Assembly (NCBI GenBank): GCA_905250115.1
Contig: CAJNOI010000037.1
Coordinates: 496,001 to 560,000 of the forward strand
DNA from: Adineta steineri
Lineage: Eukaryota > Rotifera > Eurotatoria > Adinetida > Adinetidae
Direction of reading: 5' to 3'
Length of the DNA: 64,000 nucleotides
Positions 1-12,249 of the stretch are shown here, in pieces. The notes under the pieces were generated by a model. It made no database searches. It had not been told where the DNA came from and saw only the letters and a list, made by a program, of their open reading frames with translations. A program made the translations under genes and the position numbers. Position 1 is the stretch's first letter, and each line of letters starts with the position of its first letter.

Positions 1-12
1 ATAGAAACTTAC

Positions 13-318
13 TTGACTAATGCCAATAGCAGAATCTGGTTTATGTGTAATTGGTTCTATATCAATAGACAAATTTGAAGAATGAGATATTTGCTGATTA
101 GGAATTGTCGATGTGTCACAGGAGGAGGTGACATCACGATGATGTAGAACGTCTGTTTTTAGTGTTGTATCAATGGATGAAGACGATAAAACAACGACAG
201 CTGCTGATTTTGATGAATGATCACAAGCAGGAATACTTAACCGTTTTGCCGGTAACGAAGTATTTAACTGTTCGTCAAAACGATTACTTGGTGTACGAAC
301 ATATTTTTGAGTATAATA
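13..318 (-). CDS. Internal exon of an unidentified protein gene (partial)
   Basis: On the minus strand a 306-base block is open in one frame (102 codons). It is bounded by a polypyrimidine tract plus AG at 319-320 and a GTAAGT donor at 7-12, both in phase 0. The peptide is rich in Ser, Thr and polar residues (for example a Val-Leu-Ser-Ser-Ser-Ser stretch and several His/Asp pairs) and looks like a disordered linker; no domain is recognised. The rest of the gene lies to the left of the window and probably also upstream at higher coordinates. The exon feeding it could not be identified: candidate donors at 1365-1370 and 1690-1695 give incompatible phases. The clean intron boundaries argue for real coding sequence; the function is unknown. 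Confidence 0.5.
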
Positions 319-2085
319 CTAAAAGCAAAAAAAAAAATAGAAAATCAATTAAGCATTAAATTCTTATATATATTTATTTAACGAACGGAGAAAAAAACAG
401 GTATATAAATAAAAGAATTATCTATTGTTTTTCGTTTATGAATATAAATTAAAAGGAAACATATCGATTCTATTATTTAGTTATATAATCAACTAACACA
501 TCATTCTATTAATACTCTAAACATACGCTAATAAATTAAATTTGATTTCATTCCTATTGAGCTTTATACTAATCGAATAGAAAACCCGCCACTTAGAAAG
601 TTATTAGCTAGCTTATTATTATACGCACACGTACATATATATATGTAAAAGAAGCCTTAAGGGTATGAGCATAAAGCGTTTCTTTTGTCTCATTGCGATT
701 GAGTAATAGTAACATATATAAAGGACACAAAAAAAAAGTGAAAAAGTATTTTAATATCCTACTGTATTCTATAGATAATACTTCTACTAGAATGTGTTGT
801 TTACTATCGTGACGTTTATACACAATAGTAGTGTAACAAGGGAATATTCCTTTTCGTTTCGTCCTTGATTGTTTTTGATACAAAAAGGCAGTTTAATTTA
901 GAGAAATACTTAGACATGTGCATGTTATCATCGATTTTATTCTTTAGACTGACTATATGTATAAAGCAGAAGAAGAAGACTAAGTGATGATGTTAGTCTA
1001 TATAAATATCATGTCACGCAAATCCGGATCGGAACGTTTCTCATTTCTCTTTCTTCATCTCAATATTTAAGTAACTGAAAACTTTAATAATATAATTAAG
1101 TAAAAATAAAGATATACTTTCTTTTTTTTTCATAATACATCATCAATAATGATTGTTAAGTATATTTGTTTTTTTTTCTTCAATAATCAACAGTTATTTC
1201 TTATTCTCAATAAAACAATTATGATTCTATTCTTCTCTAATGAAAGTAAACATCGATTCGATTATTAAATGCTTTAAGCAAAATGATGTAACAAGAAAAG
1301 AAAAAAAGTTTTTTTTTATAATAAAAAAATAACTATTTGTTAAATTTATAAATAATTACTATATACTTACATTATAGAAATGAATTTCTGTCAATTGTAA
1401 CTGTAGAAGAGAAAAAAAAAGCACTCGATTATAAAGTTAATGAGTGTATTTTTGATAGTAAGTCTATTCTTTTTTTGCAAAAAGATAATGTTGATTATAA
1501 AGAGTAGATAGGAACTAGTACTAAGAAAATTTTTTTTTCTATCGTCTGACATAGGACAAAAAGATGCATACGCATAAGCTCATATTTATATATAGTAATA
1601 GACTTTGACGGAAGAAATAAGTCATTCGTAAGATTTGCTGTTACTCTTCAGCAAACGCAAAAACCAATAAACAATAATCACTTTTGATTAACTTACATAT
1701 TTCTGTCTTGAAGTTTTTTCAAAAAGAAAAAAATAATCGAATGCAAACGAGCCTAACAAGATGTCTATTGATTGAACAATATGTTGTGCGATTTTCTATA
1801 TTTTCTTCTACGTTCGGAAGTCTATGAATTGTCGCTCTCTAATGTCTGTCGTTCTCGGTTTTTTTTTCTAATAATTTATTATGTGTTTTCTATGTTTGTT
1901 CTGTTTCTTTTAACGGCAATGTAGAATGTAGATCGATGTCTCTCATTGCAATTTTTTCTTAGCTAAAAGCAATAGTTCTTGCTATTATTAACGACTCTCA
2001 AGACATCAAACACAAAGAATATAGTACTTGACTTTCCTTCTTTCTTGTGTTCTTCTTTATTGAATCGTTTATTATATCACACTTA
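319..2085. other. AT-rich stretch, no gene recognised
   Basis: Short open frames occur on both strands, but none has convincing codon structure. A GTAAGT-type donor on the minus strand near 1365 ends a possible 30-base exon, and another lies near 1690. Neither connects in phase to the exon at 13-318. The stretch may be intron of that gene. A minus-strand AATAAA near 2055 probably belongs to the gene ending at 2086. Confidence 0.4.
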
Positions 2086-3363
2086 TTAGTTTACTAAAGT
2101 ATCTTTAATACATACTCCAACACTTCCTCGTCTTGAACTTGGTTCACTATATTGTGCAACACGATTTCGAATGATTTCGGTTTGTATATTATCTGGTTCT
2201 TGATTACGACAAGCATTTCTACAAAAAAAAAAAAAGAAGAAAATTTTCTTTCGTAGTTTATAATAAAATTTGTGATCTATAGAGTGAAGAAGACTTTTTA
2301 TTCGAGGGTAAAATATTATCACAAACAATAATCAATAATAGAACGAAGGAAAAAAATATATATCATCACAATCGTTACATTTTTTCTAGTTTTATAATAT
2401 CTTGAAATACTAATGATGCTAGAAAACAATTTATAAAAGTGATTTTTGAATTGATTTCAAGAGTTACACATTATGTCATGTCTTATGATGATGAAGTGCA
2501 TGAACACCTACTGTTTGGTACAACAGGCATGACATTGATAGATAGATGTCAATGTCATAGTAAAAATTCAAATAAACCATATTTTTACAATTGTTATTAT
2601 TCGGAAGTAGTAGTAATAGAAATATTCATACAATCTCTTTTATGTTCATTGATATATCACGTACAAAAATCTATCTCTTTTCAACAACTAATTAGACATT
2701 CACACATTTGATATTCTATTAAATTTATAAATAATTAAAATAAACTATTTATATTTGTGAGAAGAGGAGAAAAAATACTTACATATAGTTACGTATAACT
2801 GCTGCTATTTCCATGAGTTTATATCGTTTTTTACTTTCATCTATTTAGTTGAAACTATATGATGTTTATGCAACACACACACAACAAAAATGTACCTCAT
2901 ATATTCACTATTAGTCGCGACAATAATCGTAAGTCTCTATCTGTCTATGTCTCAATACACGAACAAAATCGATTTTTATTTGATATGACAAATGTTACTT
3001 ATACACAAAATAAGACACGCCCGTTTAATTATGTAAAACGATATTCATATACTTACTTAAATCGAAATATAACAATGATCAGCAAAATAAAACTAATAAT
3101 AATAACAACAGTTATAATAACTTTAAGTTGTGTTTTTGTTAAAGCTGAAAGAGAAGAAAAAAAATTCTAATAACAAGATTAAATATATATTTACTTGTTA
3201 TATCTGTGAATATATTATATCTATCTGATCCTATCTCATTTGTTGGTAAATTAATAACATCACCATCTGTAAAATTTAAAGTCTTAGATAGAATATTTCT
3301 TGATAGTCGACGTTTGAAATTATTATTGACTGATGATGATGATGATGTCGTTAAAATGAACAT
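2086..3363 (-). CDS. Probable secreted peptide precursor, three exons
   Basis: Three minus-strand exons join in phase: 3195-3363, 2783-2840 (GTAAGT donor, TAG acceptor) and 2086-2218 (T-rich tract plus TAG acceptor), ending in TAA with an AATAAA about 30 bases on. From the Met at 3363 the product is 119 aa. It contains dibasic sites (Lys-Arg-Arg, Lys-Lys-Arg, Arg-Arg-Gly) of the kind cut by prohormone convertases, and two Cys in the last exon. The frame stays open upstream of the Met for about 35 codons through a very hydrophobic, signal-peptide-like segment that starts just after an out-of-frame ATG and a run of eight T. The true start may be there, in an upstream exon, or hidden by a one-base homopolymer error. 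No known neuropeptide family is recognised; the secreted role is inference. A rival plus-strand reading is discussed among the rejected items. Confidence 0.45.
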
Positions 3364-3479
3364 TGCTAATCTTGTATTATTAGAACAAATAATAGGATTG
3401 ATTAATGATAAACATCCGATAAGAAATTGAACCGTAATAAAAAAAATGATTGATATACATGTTCGTTAAATAATATAGT

Positions 3480-5810
3480 CATTTCTGTTAAGATTTGTTT
3501 TTCCTTATAATATTCTAAATGAGAAGAGAAAAAAAATAATCAGTAGTATTAAAGGATTAGACGCACAAAACTAAGATTAGCAGATAATATATATATTTAA
3601 ACAAGTCATTTGTAAGTGAATACATGTGTCTATATTAAATCCAGCTTATGTTTAACAGTAAGTTAAAAATATTTCTTGAATTTGTTCAAGTACTCCTTGT
3701 CGTCTATTGACATGATCCAATACATCATAGATATAGAAAACTGCTATTTGAACTGTCACATTTTATTATTTTTGTATCTTAATACTCTACTTGTAGACTG
3801 TAGATTAGTCAACTAGATGTAATTTATCATTCTAACTCTTTTTTTTCCTTTTACTTCGCAGTATTAGTGTCGTCTCAAGTTATTACTATTCATAATACTG
3901 AAAAAAAAAGGAAATTTATGGCATTGATCAATGAATACTAGACATGCATTTGTCTTTCATTTAGTAAACTCGTTTACTACTATTCAAAATAGAGATTAAT
4001 TACAGAACACATATGATAGTAATTATAGAACTACATATTTCATTTATCTTTACTTATAGTTTTAATATTCGATGAAATAAATTTTTCAATTATTAACAAT
4101 AGAGTTACACGTGTATTCATGAGTTTCTTTCTAATCTTTTATCTATGGCATGAAAGTAATAAATATTCATAATATGTATTCAAATAATTATTTATCGAGT
4201 AAACACGAGTTGTACTTACAGTTAATTTTCTTTATATAATAGACAAGTTTCATCTCTGCTGCAAATATATATGGGTATATTTGTCTAATTATTTTAAGAC
4301 CACTTACGAAAGACAAACAAAAGGACATATATATTCTATTATTGTTGTTATAATAATGCACGTTCTCGCATTTTTTTTCTAGTCAGAATACATGGATCTA
4401 TGAGGAAGAAGAAAAAGAAACAGCAATGTATATGGTGCTTCGAGGAAGAAAGTATAGTTAATGCGCACGGTAGCAGAACAACGCTTCAGATTTTTTTTAT
4501 AATGAAAAAGAAAGGAAAAAGAAAGCAAAGTCATTGTGAAATATAAAGATATGACCAACAATTATTCCATTCATCATCTTACATGTATTTAAAAGATTTT
4601 TGTATAGAAAAACAAAGATTAAAAAAAGGATTTTGATTTTTATTCTATTCAGAAGATTTTATGAGATCACAAAATATATATTGACATTAATCAATATGAA
4701 ACTACGCAACATCGGAAATACGGTACAATGAATTTATTTGACAGTATATCAACTGAATAATTTTTATATATAATATGACTTGAAGTCTTATAGTAAACAT
4801 TTAAAACCTTGAAATGCAGGCAGATGGAACAAATATTTCGAATTATAATATAAACAATTTTTATAAGTATGACAACATAAATTATGAAACAAGGTTTTCC
4901 ATCTACAGAAATATTTTAATTAATAAAACTGATAGGACTATACTCGATTAAAAATAAGTTATAATATATTCATTATTACTTCATGTGATGAATTTTAAAA
5001 TACTCTATAGATAATATCTTATTATAAAGAAGGTTGTTTCATTAGCAAAATGATTATTGACACTATATTTTTATGGAATAGACTATAACAAAAAAACGAA
5101 AATTTATTTAATCTTAGTTAGCTCAATATAAACTAGAGTGTGAGATTAACACTCGTATTAAGGAATCTGATAAAACTATTCCTCATTGATTTTCACTAGG
5201 ATAATTACTATTCTTATTGTTTTTCTTTTCTCATCAAGAAAAGAAATACCAAATAATCAAATGATAGTCATGTTACGATGTCTGGAGTTATTTGCAAACG
5301 CATTAATTACACAAGAAGATATTAAAAAAAAATGAGAGAAAAACACTAACCAGAAAGAAATAACCAATTACTAATACATACGCGTATGTAATCAGACGAA
5401 GAAGAAAAAAACGATATACAACATTCTATCAGATAACATGATTTATTAGTTAAACTCTAAATAAGTTTATCTTGCCAATCATGAGGAACACAATATTATC
5501 GTTGTTTTTTCTATTTCTACCCGATTTATGATTATAATCATTTTTCTTATCAAACGACTAAGATATTTGCTTATTTTCTAACAGAATCTTAGCAATTTAC
5601 TATAATCTAATAAAACTTCTAACTTACTTGTTTTTATCGAAATAATATTGGTCTCAACATCTTATTTTTAGGCAATGTATTGAATTAAACTGTCTCCGAT
5701 CATTTACGCTATATAAACATATTCTCTTCTTATCTTGACATTAACATGACAGTTGTATAAAATATGAATCTTATTTGATGGCATCATGTCTTTTAACTTT
5801 ATGTATGATT
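3480..5810. other. AT-rich intergenic stretch
   Basis: No convincing gene. A minus-strand pair of splice-like sites around 4260-4310 (donor in TTTC-GTAAGT, acceptor TTTGCAG) bounds a 50-base intron-like segment, but the joined frame is short and ends at once. It could be a non-coding transcript or chance. The rest is A/T homopolymer-rich sequence with no repeats or domains that I can identify. Confidence 0.3.
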
Positions 5811-6287
5811 TTAAAATATCAACTCAATTTTATCAAAGAAATCTTCCGATAATATCGTTAGACGATCGGCAATAGATCTTGGTTGGAGTTTATAGAAAAA
5901 TATAACATGAAGAAATCGTCGGATATATTCGCTCGGGATGTTATGACTATCGTAAAAAAAATTTAGCAGATGAATGATATCAGTTAGATTGGTATCACTT
6001 CTTTCATCATGTAAGTATAATAACAGAGAAAACATATTCATTTATGATTGTATACAAATGAATTAATCTAATTTGAAATACATTTTTCCAAATTTATTTA
6101 AAAAGAAACAAAATTACACTCGTATAAATATTAGTTTTCGTCTTTTCTTTTTTATACAAGCAAAAAATATATGTGGCAAAGAATCTGTGTTCGATAAAAA
6201 AAGACGAATATTGTTCATAAAATTTCCATTGATATATGATAATCAACTGGTCCATTACCTGAACCATTATAGATGTATGAATTGAAA
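5811..6287 (-). pseudogene. Decayed nuclease-like gene fragment (possible Crinkler type)
   Basis: Immediately downstream of the neighbouring gene's stop, the minus strand encodes pieces of protein in different frames. First comes a block containing Gly-Asn-Gly-Pro-Val-Asp-Tyr-His-Ile, ending in a stop near 6219. Then follows a frame-shifted block rich in Lys/Arg, then a 76-codon open frame at 5811-6041 with normal-looking amino-acid use. The GNGPVDY motif resembles the first conserved aspartate of the PD-(D/E)XK-like nuclease core in Crinkler-type proteins as I remember them. That family link is a guess from one motif. At least two frame breaks and internal stops argue that the copy is dead. 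Alternatively the 5811-6041 ORF could be a separate small gene. Confidence 0.3.
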
Positions 6288-7989
6288 TTAAGAATAATCT
6301 TGGTGAGTCTTGGCACTACTTGGCCTAGAGTTTGCTGATCCTGTATAATCTGATTCGTAGTAAAATATAGAATTAATGAAAAAGACATGATGCTTAAATA
6401 CCTGATGACGATGGTGTATTTAAATTATTATACAATGGTCTATAGTTTGCAGAAGGAGATTGAGGATATCTCATTGCTGAATCATCATCAGCTGGTCTAA
6501 TAATTGATTTTATACCAGGAGAAGTACTTGTATGACCTGATGATCTGTTTGAATTCTAAAGTATACATTTATTATAAAGTATTTTAAACAAGATTATCAG
6601 TAACTTACATTTGCTATTTGATTTTCTGCAAGACGCTGTAAATAACGATATGCGTCATCAAAAGTTCGATATTTATCAATAAAAGAACGAAGTTCATCTT
6701 CATTATCTGATTGATAATGCATCAGACGAATAGCTTGTACTTGTTCATGAGCATTATCAAATGTATAACTTTGCAAATTCTTTATCAAATTATGCGCTTC
6801 ACTGTAAAACATACGATCAGCACGCTATAAAAATCAATAGATTATATATTAAAATAAAACTTTAAAGAATGAACGTCATTTTTTTCAGATAGAAATATTA
6901 GTATGAAGAGTTCATTAGTTTGTATATTAAGTGGAAAGTGAATTTGAGTCATATCTTTTATTAATGAAAGTAATTTATATGACTTAATTTAAAACAGATT
7001 TGAAATGAATTATTGATGAATAGGAAGATATATCCGAAAAGTAAATAACTCACATCAATTTCATGATTTCCAACTTCAAGAACAGCACGAAACAGATTAT
7101 ATGATGATTTTTTCTTCAAATTCTTATTAATTTGTTTCAAAGGTTCTGTAATGTTGATCAACGAAGTATCAGCAGGATTTTCAATCGAGTCTTCTTTATT
7201 CATTTTTTCTTTTAATATATTTAATACTTGATTTGGATCATCTCCATAGGCCATTGTCAGACGTAAAGTTGAATCGGAACACAGCTGAAAACCGTCTGGA
7301 AGATGATTTATCCATTTCTTTGTGCGCAGGTCCACTCGATTCATATCACGTCTTATACTGGAAACTTCTTGTTCAATATCAGATTTCTTCATAGCAAAAT
7401 TATCTGTTTGAATTTTCTCTTGTATTTTTCTCTATATGTATAAAGTTCAATTAGACACCCAATATATAAATAAGAACAACTGGATATTACTTTAAGTTCG
7501 TTTACTACATGAACAGTTAATGCATCAGACGCAGATAGATCTTCCTTCTGTTGCTAAAGAAAAACATACGAATAAAACGATTATTTTCAAAGGAACATGT
7601 AAATATTTACTATTTGTGCAATATCATTAATATGTTGTTTCGGTGAAGAATTCATATTTGATGATGAATGGGAAGTTTCTTGACCATTTCGATACTGAAA
7701 TAAAATAATTAATCGTCAGATCATTAGGAAATAAATATATAGTGAAGGATATTCCTGATTTTCTCTAAACGGAAATTTTTAACAAAATTCAATGTTGTTC
7801 TAAAAGTCTTTTGACGATGCAGACTAATTAAACATGTTGTGTTTTATAAAGTATGAAATATAAATGAATAGCGTTCAGTTTGCTAATGATAATTACTTGG
7901 TAATTATCTGAAGATCGGTATGGATCACTAGCATTGCTTGGATGGAATCTTGAGACAGTTGTATAAGTGGGGTATTCATTTGAAGCCAT
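6288..7989 (-). CDS. Conserved-looking coiled-coil protein of unknown function, 349 aa
   Basis: Seven minus-strand exons join in phase: 7897-7989, 7611-7694, 7491-7553, 7054-7431, 6609-6824, 6402-6555 and 6288-6349, giving 1050 bases with ATG at 7989 and TAA at 6288. The first 60 residues are polar and Ser/Asn-rich. The middle (about 60-290) is charged and helical with many Lys/Glu/Asp and likely coiled-coil heptads. The last 60 residues are Ser/Pro/Asn-rich and probably disordered. No signal peptide or membrane segment is visible. Two introns are long for this window (7695-7896 and 6825-7053). I do not recognise the family. The exon phases and coding density make the gene itself fairly certain; no function is proposed. 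Confidence 0.7.
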
Positions 7990-8487
7990 TTGCTATTATA
8001 TTATTGTATGATCAATTAAGGTTAGGCGTAAGCTTTTGAATCTTCGAATTATTCTTTCCACTACAACCTAAAAATTTTACTTTAAACACAATATTAAGTA
8101 CATTTTAAACTAATAAATATATATATATACATTAATTGATGACACTCGCTGTTGAGTTTGACAATATATTCACGTCTGAAAAATCGATATAAAATAAAAA
8201 TATATGTTTATCATTTAGTTTCTTTTAAATTTAAGAAGAAGATTGTTATTTAATAATATTAATCTAAGAATAAATATAAAACAAAGGTATATTATCACAT
8301 GCAATATATATATATTAGAAGATTTCATTAAAAATGACTTTAAATATATAACCAACTCTTCAAAAAAAAATATTACTAATGTGATCAAATATTTAAAAAA
8401 AATACAATAAAATTAAATCTCGTTTAAATTATTTGTTCTTATTATCGAGAATATATCACCGTTTAGAACATAAAAACATTCTTTTTA
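7990..8487. other. Spacer between two tandem minus-strand genes
   Basis: This stretch holds the presumed 5' region of the coiled-coil gene (ATG at 7989) and the 3' end of the HOIP gene (stop at 8488). An AATAAA overlaps the HOIP stop region on the minus strand. It is otherwise AT-rich with no open frame of note. Confidence 0.4.
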
Positions 8488-11400
8488 TTACTGTCGTACT
8501 CTTGGTATCCTTTTCGGTATTCCTAAAAATTGAGTTAAATGTTGTTGAGCCAACTAAAACAGAAACTAAATAAAAACAATTGATTATAAATTTATATACA
8601 TACCTTAATTAAATCTGCCCGTGTTGTATTTGCTGGTACAGCTATTGATGCACTAGTAAGTTTTTGAATTAAATTATTATCTTCATATAATTCCCTTTTG
8701 AAATAGAAAATTAGTTATATATATGAAAATGACGAATTTTATTTTGATTTACCATGGTTCTATTTCGTTACGCCAGATGAATAAGCATAAAAATTGTTTA
8801 TAACATGGTCTATTTTTGACAATTAAAATTAAATAAAAGTAGAATAATATTTCATACTCGCAAAATCGATTTTCACATGCAATTGATGGTGCATTTTTAC
8901 AATCTTCAACTGGACATACGAGACCAGTTGCTACTGGTTTTTGCGCAAGTTCTTCTGCAACATCTATGTCATGAGTCTAAAAGAGAGATACAAAATTCGT
9001 ATAAAGAAAAACTACAAGATATTATACAAACAGTTAACAATCGAGTGATTTGATCTACTGAACTGTCACGTATTTCACGGAAACAATTCAAATAGCAATG
9101 TGCATGTAGACTGTTTTTTAATCCGCAATTAGATCGCTTACAAACCTAGAAAAAAAAGATAGCTTTTATTTAGTTAATCATTGTTTATTACTGATTTATT
9201 TTTGGGATTGTGAAATAATGCTGAACATATTCGACAAAATTCTGTATGACATTCACGACATGTAAAATGTTCACATCCACCGGCTTGACTATTCGATATT
9301 CGTATAGATATTATTTAGAATATTTAAAAAAAAGCTCTTCAATATGACATACTATTCATAGATAGCTTTGCATTGTTCATTTGGACATATCATGCCGGCT
9401 GTATTCAAATACTTTGTAAGTTGTACTTCTGGATCATCAGGATCATTTTCTCTTAACCAATCAGCATATTGTTCACAAGTCAATCCAGTGTGTTCAGGAA
9501 ACCACTAAATAAGAATAGAAAGATATTTTTAGAAAAAGTATATTAAAAATTTACTTTTCGACAACATTGTTGACATTGATCAAATCGACAATGAGGACAT
9601 TGAGCGAGTACAATTCGATTATTATGATTAATATCAAAAAATCCTACACACTACAATGAATTAGACAATAAAAAATAAGTAACAAAATCAATTAACATAC
9701 TCTTTGATTACCACATTTTTTAATTTGTGAATCTCGAGTTGCTAAAAATAGATTTTCATGATATGCATCAAGAATCAATCGTTCATCGGTAAACCATTGA
9801 TTAAGCTAAAAGATCATAAAACTTCATGAAAATTATATCAAAATATTTTTGTAGTTTACTTTTGTTCCTAAGAATTGAAAAAAAAATTTAGTATTATCTT
9901 CTGCAAGTGGATGTGCTTCTAGAACACAAGTTAATCTATTTAATGCTTGACGATCTGTAATTTCTTTAATAGTGATTCGATAATACTGCTTAGTGCAAGA
10001 TAAACAACATATATGATCACATAAAAACATCGATTCCATTCGACTACGCGGAAAAGTATCACCACATACAATACATTCGAGTGACAATGATTTAATAGCA
10101 TTATCTTGAAAATCTTCACGAATATGTGTGTTATCACATGATTTTATAATATCTCGAATATCTACCATAGTAAGATGTTGAAGAGTTTCAGACGATACTT
10201 TGCATAAAGCATATGCAAGTAATTCAACTTTTAATGTTGATAGATTACGGATAATATATGATAATTCACTATAGATCAATCGAAACATTTTCTAAAGTAA
10301 AATAAAAATGATTTTATTAAGTTAGTATGAAATTTATTTTTCTTACAGAAAGAATAAGTTCGTTGATTTCTTGATCATTGTGTTGTTGTCGAAGTTGGAT
10401 AATAGCGGTTACAAGATGTGTAGCATTTTTCCATTCCTAAATAACAATACAGAAAGAATATGATTATCATAAAAGAATTAATTCTTACATCGCCTTCATG
10501 TAAAAGCATTTGAGCAGCACCATTTTCATCTATATTTTCATTTATGGACGCCCAATGTTTGTCTATATCATGTAAACTATTTTCAATAGTTGTTGTAGTT
10601 GGTTCTCGTGAAATAACTGGTTGCGGAGGTGGTTTCTATTAAATATATAAAAATAGATTTATGAACGAAAAATCGATCAAACGAACTAGATTTGGTCGAT
10701 TGGAACGAAGCATTTCAAGTGCACGTGCTTCATCGAAATTTGCTCGTATTAAACATTCATAATAAACATCGTCACTCGAACATATATTTTGATTTCTATC
10801 ACTTTGTTTCAAGTTTCCTATTCTTCGATCAATGTCACTATCAATAAAGTCGTCACTACCAAATTCAATGGATCCCGGATATATTTGTTTAAATAGGAGA
10901 AGTAATAATTTCCGACGAATAAAGCTATGTGCAGGTAGTCCACCGTGTCTTGTTACAATACTTTTCTTAAATGTAGAAGACATATGAAATTGATATAAAA
11001 GATTATTTACAAACCTTAAATGATTTAATAGCTTCAGATGTTTTATCATTACCTTCTTTAACCTTTGTAGAATTAGGCATCGTTGGTGGAGGTGATGATA
11101 TACGAAACTAGAAATAAATAATTTCAATATTTGTTGATATAATTAATGATCTGCTTAATCCTTAAAAGGCGAAGGATTTTTTTTTTGGAGCTAAGAGAGA
11201 ACTAATGACAGAAATAGAGATTTTGGGCTCTCAGTATGCTCATACTACAAGTAAAAATGTTTGGTGTCGTCAAAACAATTTTCCACTCACGTGAAGGGGT
11301 ACCTAATATGGTACAAAGTAACCGAAAGCTCACTTTGATGACATTCCAATAGGTTTTACCTTATTTATTGAGCGAAAAATTTAAAATACCTTTGACTGTT

Positions 11401-12142
11401 ATGGCCAAATATCTCTATAAAAAAGAATTTTTCCACAACATCAAAATACATCAGCAGATGGATTAAAAACTTATGGGGTGGTTTTACATTATTACTAGTG
11501 ATATCACTCAAAATCCACACTGTATCTATCAACAAACAAATTTCCGAGTAAGAAATTGCGCTTGGAAAACCTCACATTACAAAAACTATGTTTCAATGTT
11601 TGACAGCTGTTTTAGCGTGAGTTTTTCTTATTCTATCATCCTCTCGGAAAATAGTAACTTTTGTTTGTACGATTATTTTTGCTTCTTTTTTGTAGCGATT
11701 AATAGAATGTCCTCTGGAATGGACATTTGGCTTTCAAGGGTTAATAAAAAAAACTAAAGAAGGACGAATTAACTACACATCATTAATATACTCACACTTG
11801 TCCATGATTGTGATAACCTAGAATAATAGAAAAGAAATTTCTTACATGCATAAAAGATTATTGATCGACTCACTGTTGCGGTTCATCTAGAGAAGAAAAA
11901 GAGCTGAATAATATTTTTTTAAATTAAATTGGAGTTTTTTGATACATACGTATACGATTGCGTTTAACATTATGGTTACCATCACTATTATCTACATGAT
12001 TGTAGGACGGAAGTGGAATTGTGCATGAATACTAAATTTACAAAAATTCATTAGAAGTGAACTTTTAAATAAATCTTACATTAATGTAGTCTTCGAATCC
12101 ATCTAAAGTATTATCTCTAGCCTTTTTTAAATCATCGTAAAA
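8488..12142 (-). CDS. RNF31: HOIP/RNF31-type RBR E3 ubiquitin ligase (LUBAC catalytic subunit), 5' end missing
   Basis: Seventeen in-phase exons: 12080-12142 (cut by the gap), 11950-12031, 11874-11886, 11796-11817, 11015-11107, 10687-10965, 10489-10635, 10347-10436, 9860-10291, 9701-9805, 9555-9650, 9353-9504, 9192-9288, 9032-9145, 8858-8976, 8604-8694 and 8488-8553. About 687 codons are visible. Order: disordered Pro-rich part, UBA-like helices (exon 10687-10965), RING1 (CIVCG...CDHICCLSC), IBR (CGNQRC...CPHC...CQQC), RING2 with the catalytic-type Cys in AGGCEHF, then the linear-chain-determining extension (CKRSNCGLKNSLHAHC...). It ends in a basic IPKRIP tail like human HOIP. HOIP makes Met1-linked linear ubiquitin chains in NF-kB and cell-death signalling. 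The last CxxC of RING1 reads Cys-Val-Leu-Glu, so one zinc ligand seems lost or replaced by a nearby His. Identity is strong; the N-terminal zinc fingers would lie past the gap. Confidence 0.88.
11159..11740. mobile_element. piggyBac-like non-autonomous element inside a HOIP intron
   Basis: The 688-base intron 11108-11795 is far longer than its neighbours. Within it a TTAA at 11155-11158 is followed by TCCTTAAAAGGC. The other side ends in GGCTTTCAAGGG followed by TTAA at 11741-11744. Read inward, the ends are TCCTTAAAAGGC and CCCTTGAAAGCC, 9 of 12 matching. TTAA target duplications and CCYT-type ends are the hallmark of piggyBac elements. No transposase frame is visible in the 582 bases, so it would be a deletion derivative. 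TTAA is common in AT-rich DNA, so moderate confidence only. Confidence 0.45.
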
Positions 12143-12242
12143 NNNNNNNNNNNNNNNNNNNNNNNNNNNNNNNNNNNNNNNNNNNNNNNNNNNNNNNNNN
12201 NNNNNNNNNNNNNNNNNNNNNNNNNNNNNNNNNNNNNNNNNN
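12143..12242. other. Assembly gap, 100 N
   Basis: Exactly 100 N, the usual placeholder for a gap of unknown size. It truncates the HOIP gene at an upstream exon. The true distance to 12243 is unknown. Confidence 0.99.
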
Positions 12243-12249
12243 ATTATTA

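Noticed and set aside
3075-3430. Plus-strand small secreted protein: a signal-like MISKIKLIIITTVIITL start followed by a shifted 74-codon frame
   Set aside because: It needs a one-base frameshift inside a run of A and has no usable splice sites. The opposite strand has a three-exon model with consistent phases over the same bases.
4210-4400. Minus-strand pair of exons with a 50-base intron
   Set aside because: The joined frame ends a few codons after the acceptor and upstream continuation is blocked by stops. Too short to support a gene.
8753-8759. A 7-base micro-exon in the HOIP gene between 8694 and 8858
   Set aside because: Including it breaks the reading frame. Splicing 8858 directly to 8694 keeps the frame and gives a good match to the family.
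11473-11757. 94-codon plus-strand frame inside a HOIP intron
   Set aside because: It lies within the putative piggyBac-like element, lacks any recognisable domain and has Phe/Ser/Tyr-rich composition typical of chance frames in T-rich DNA.
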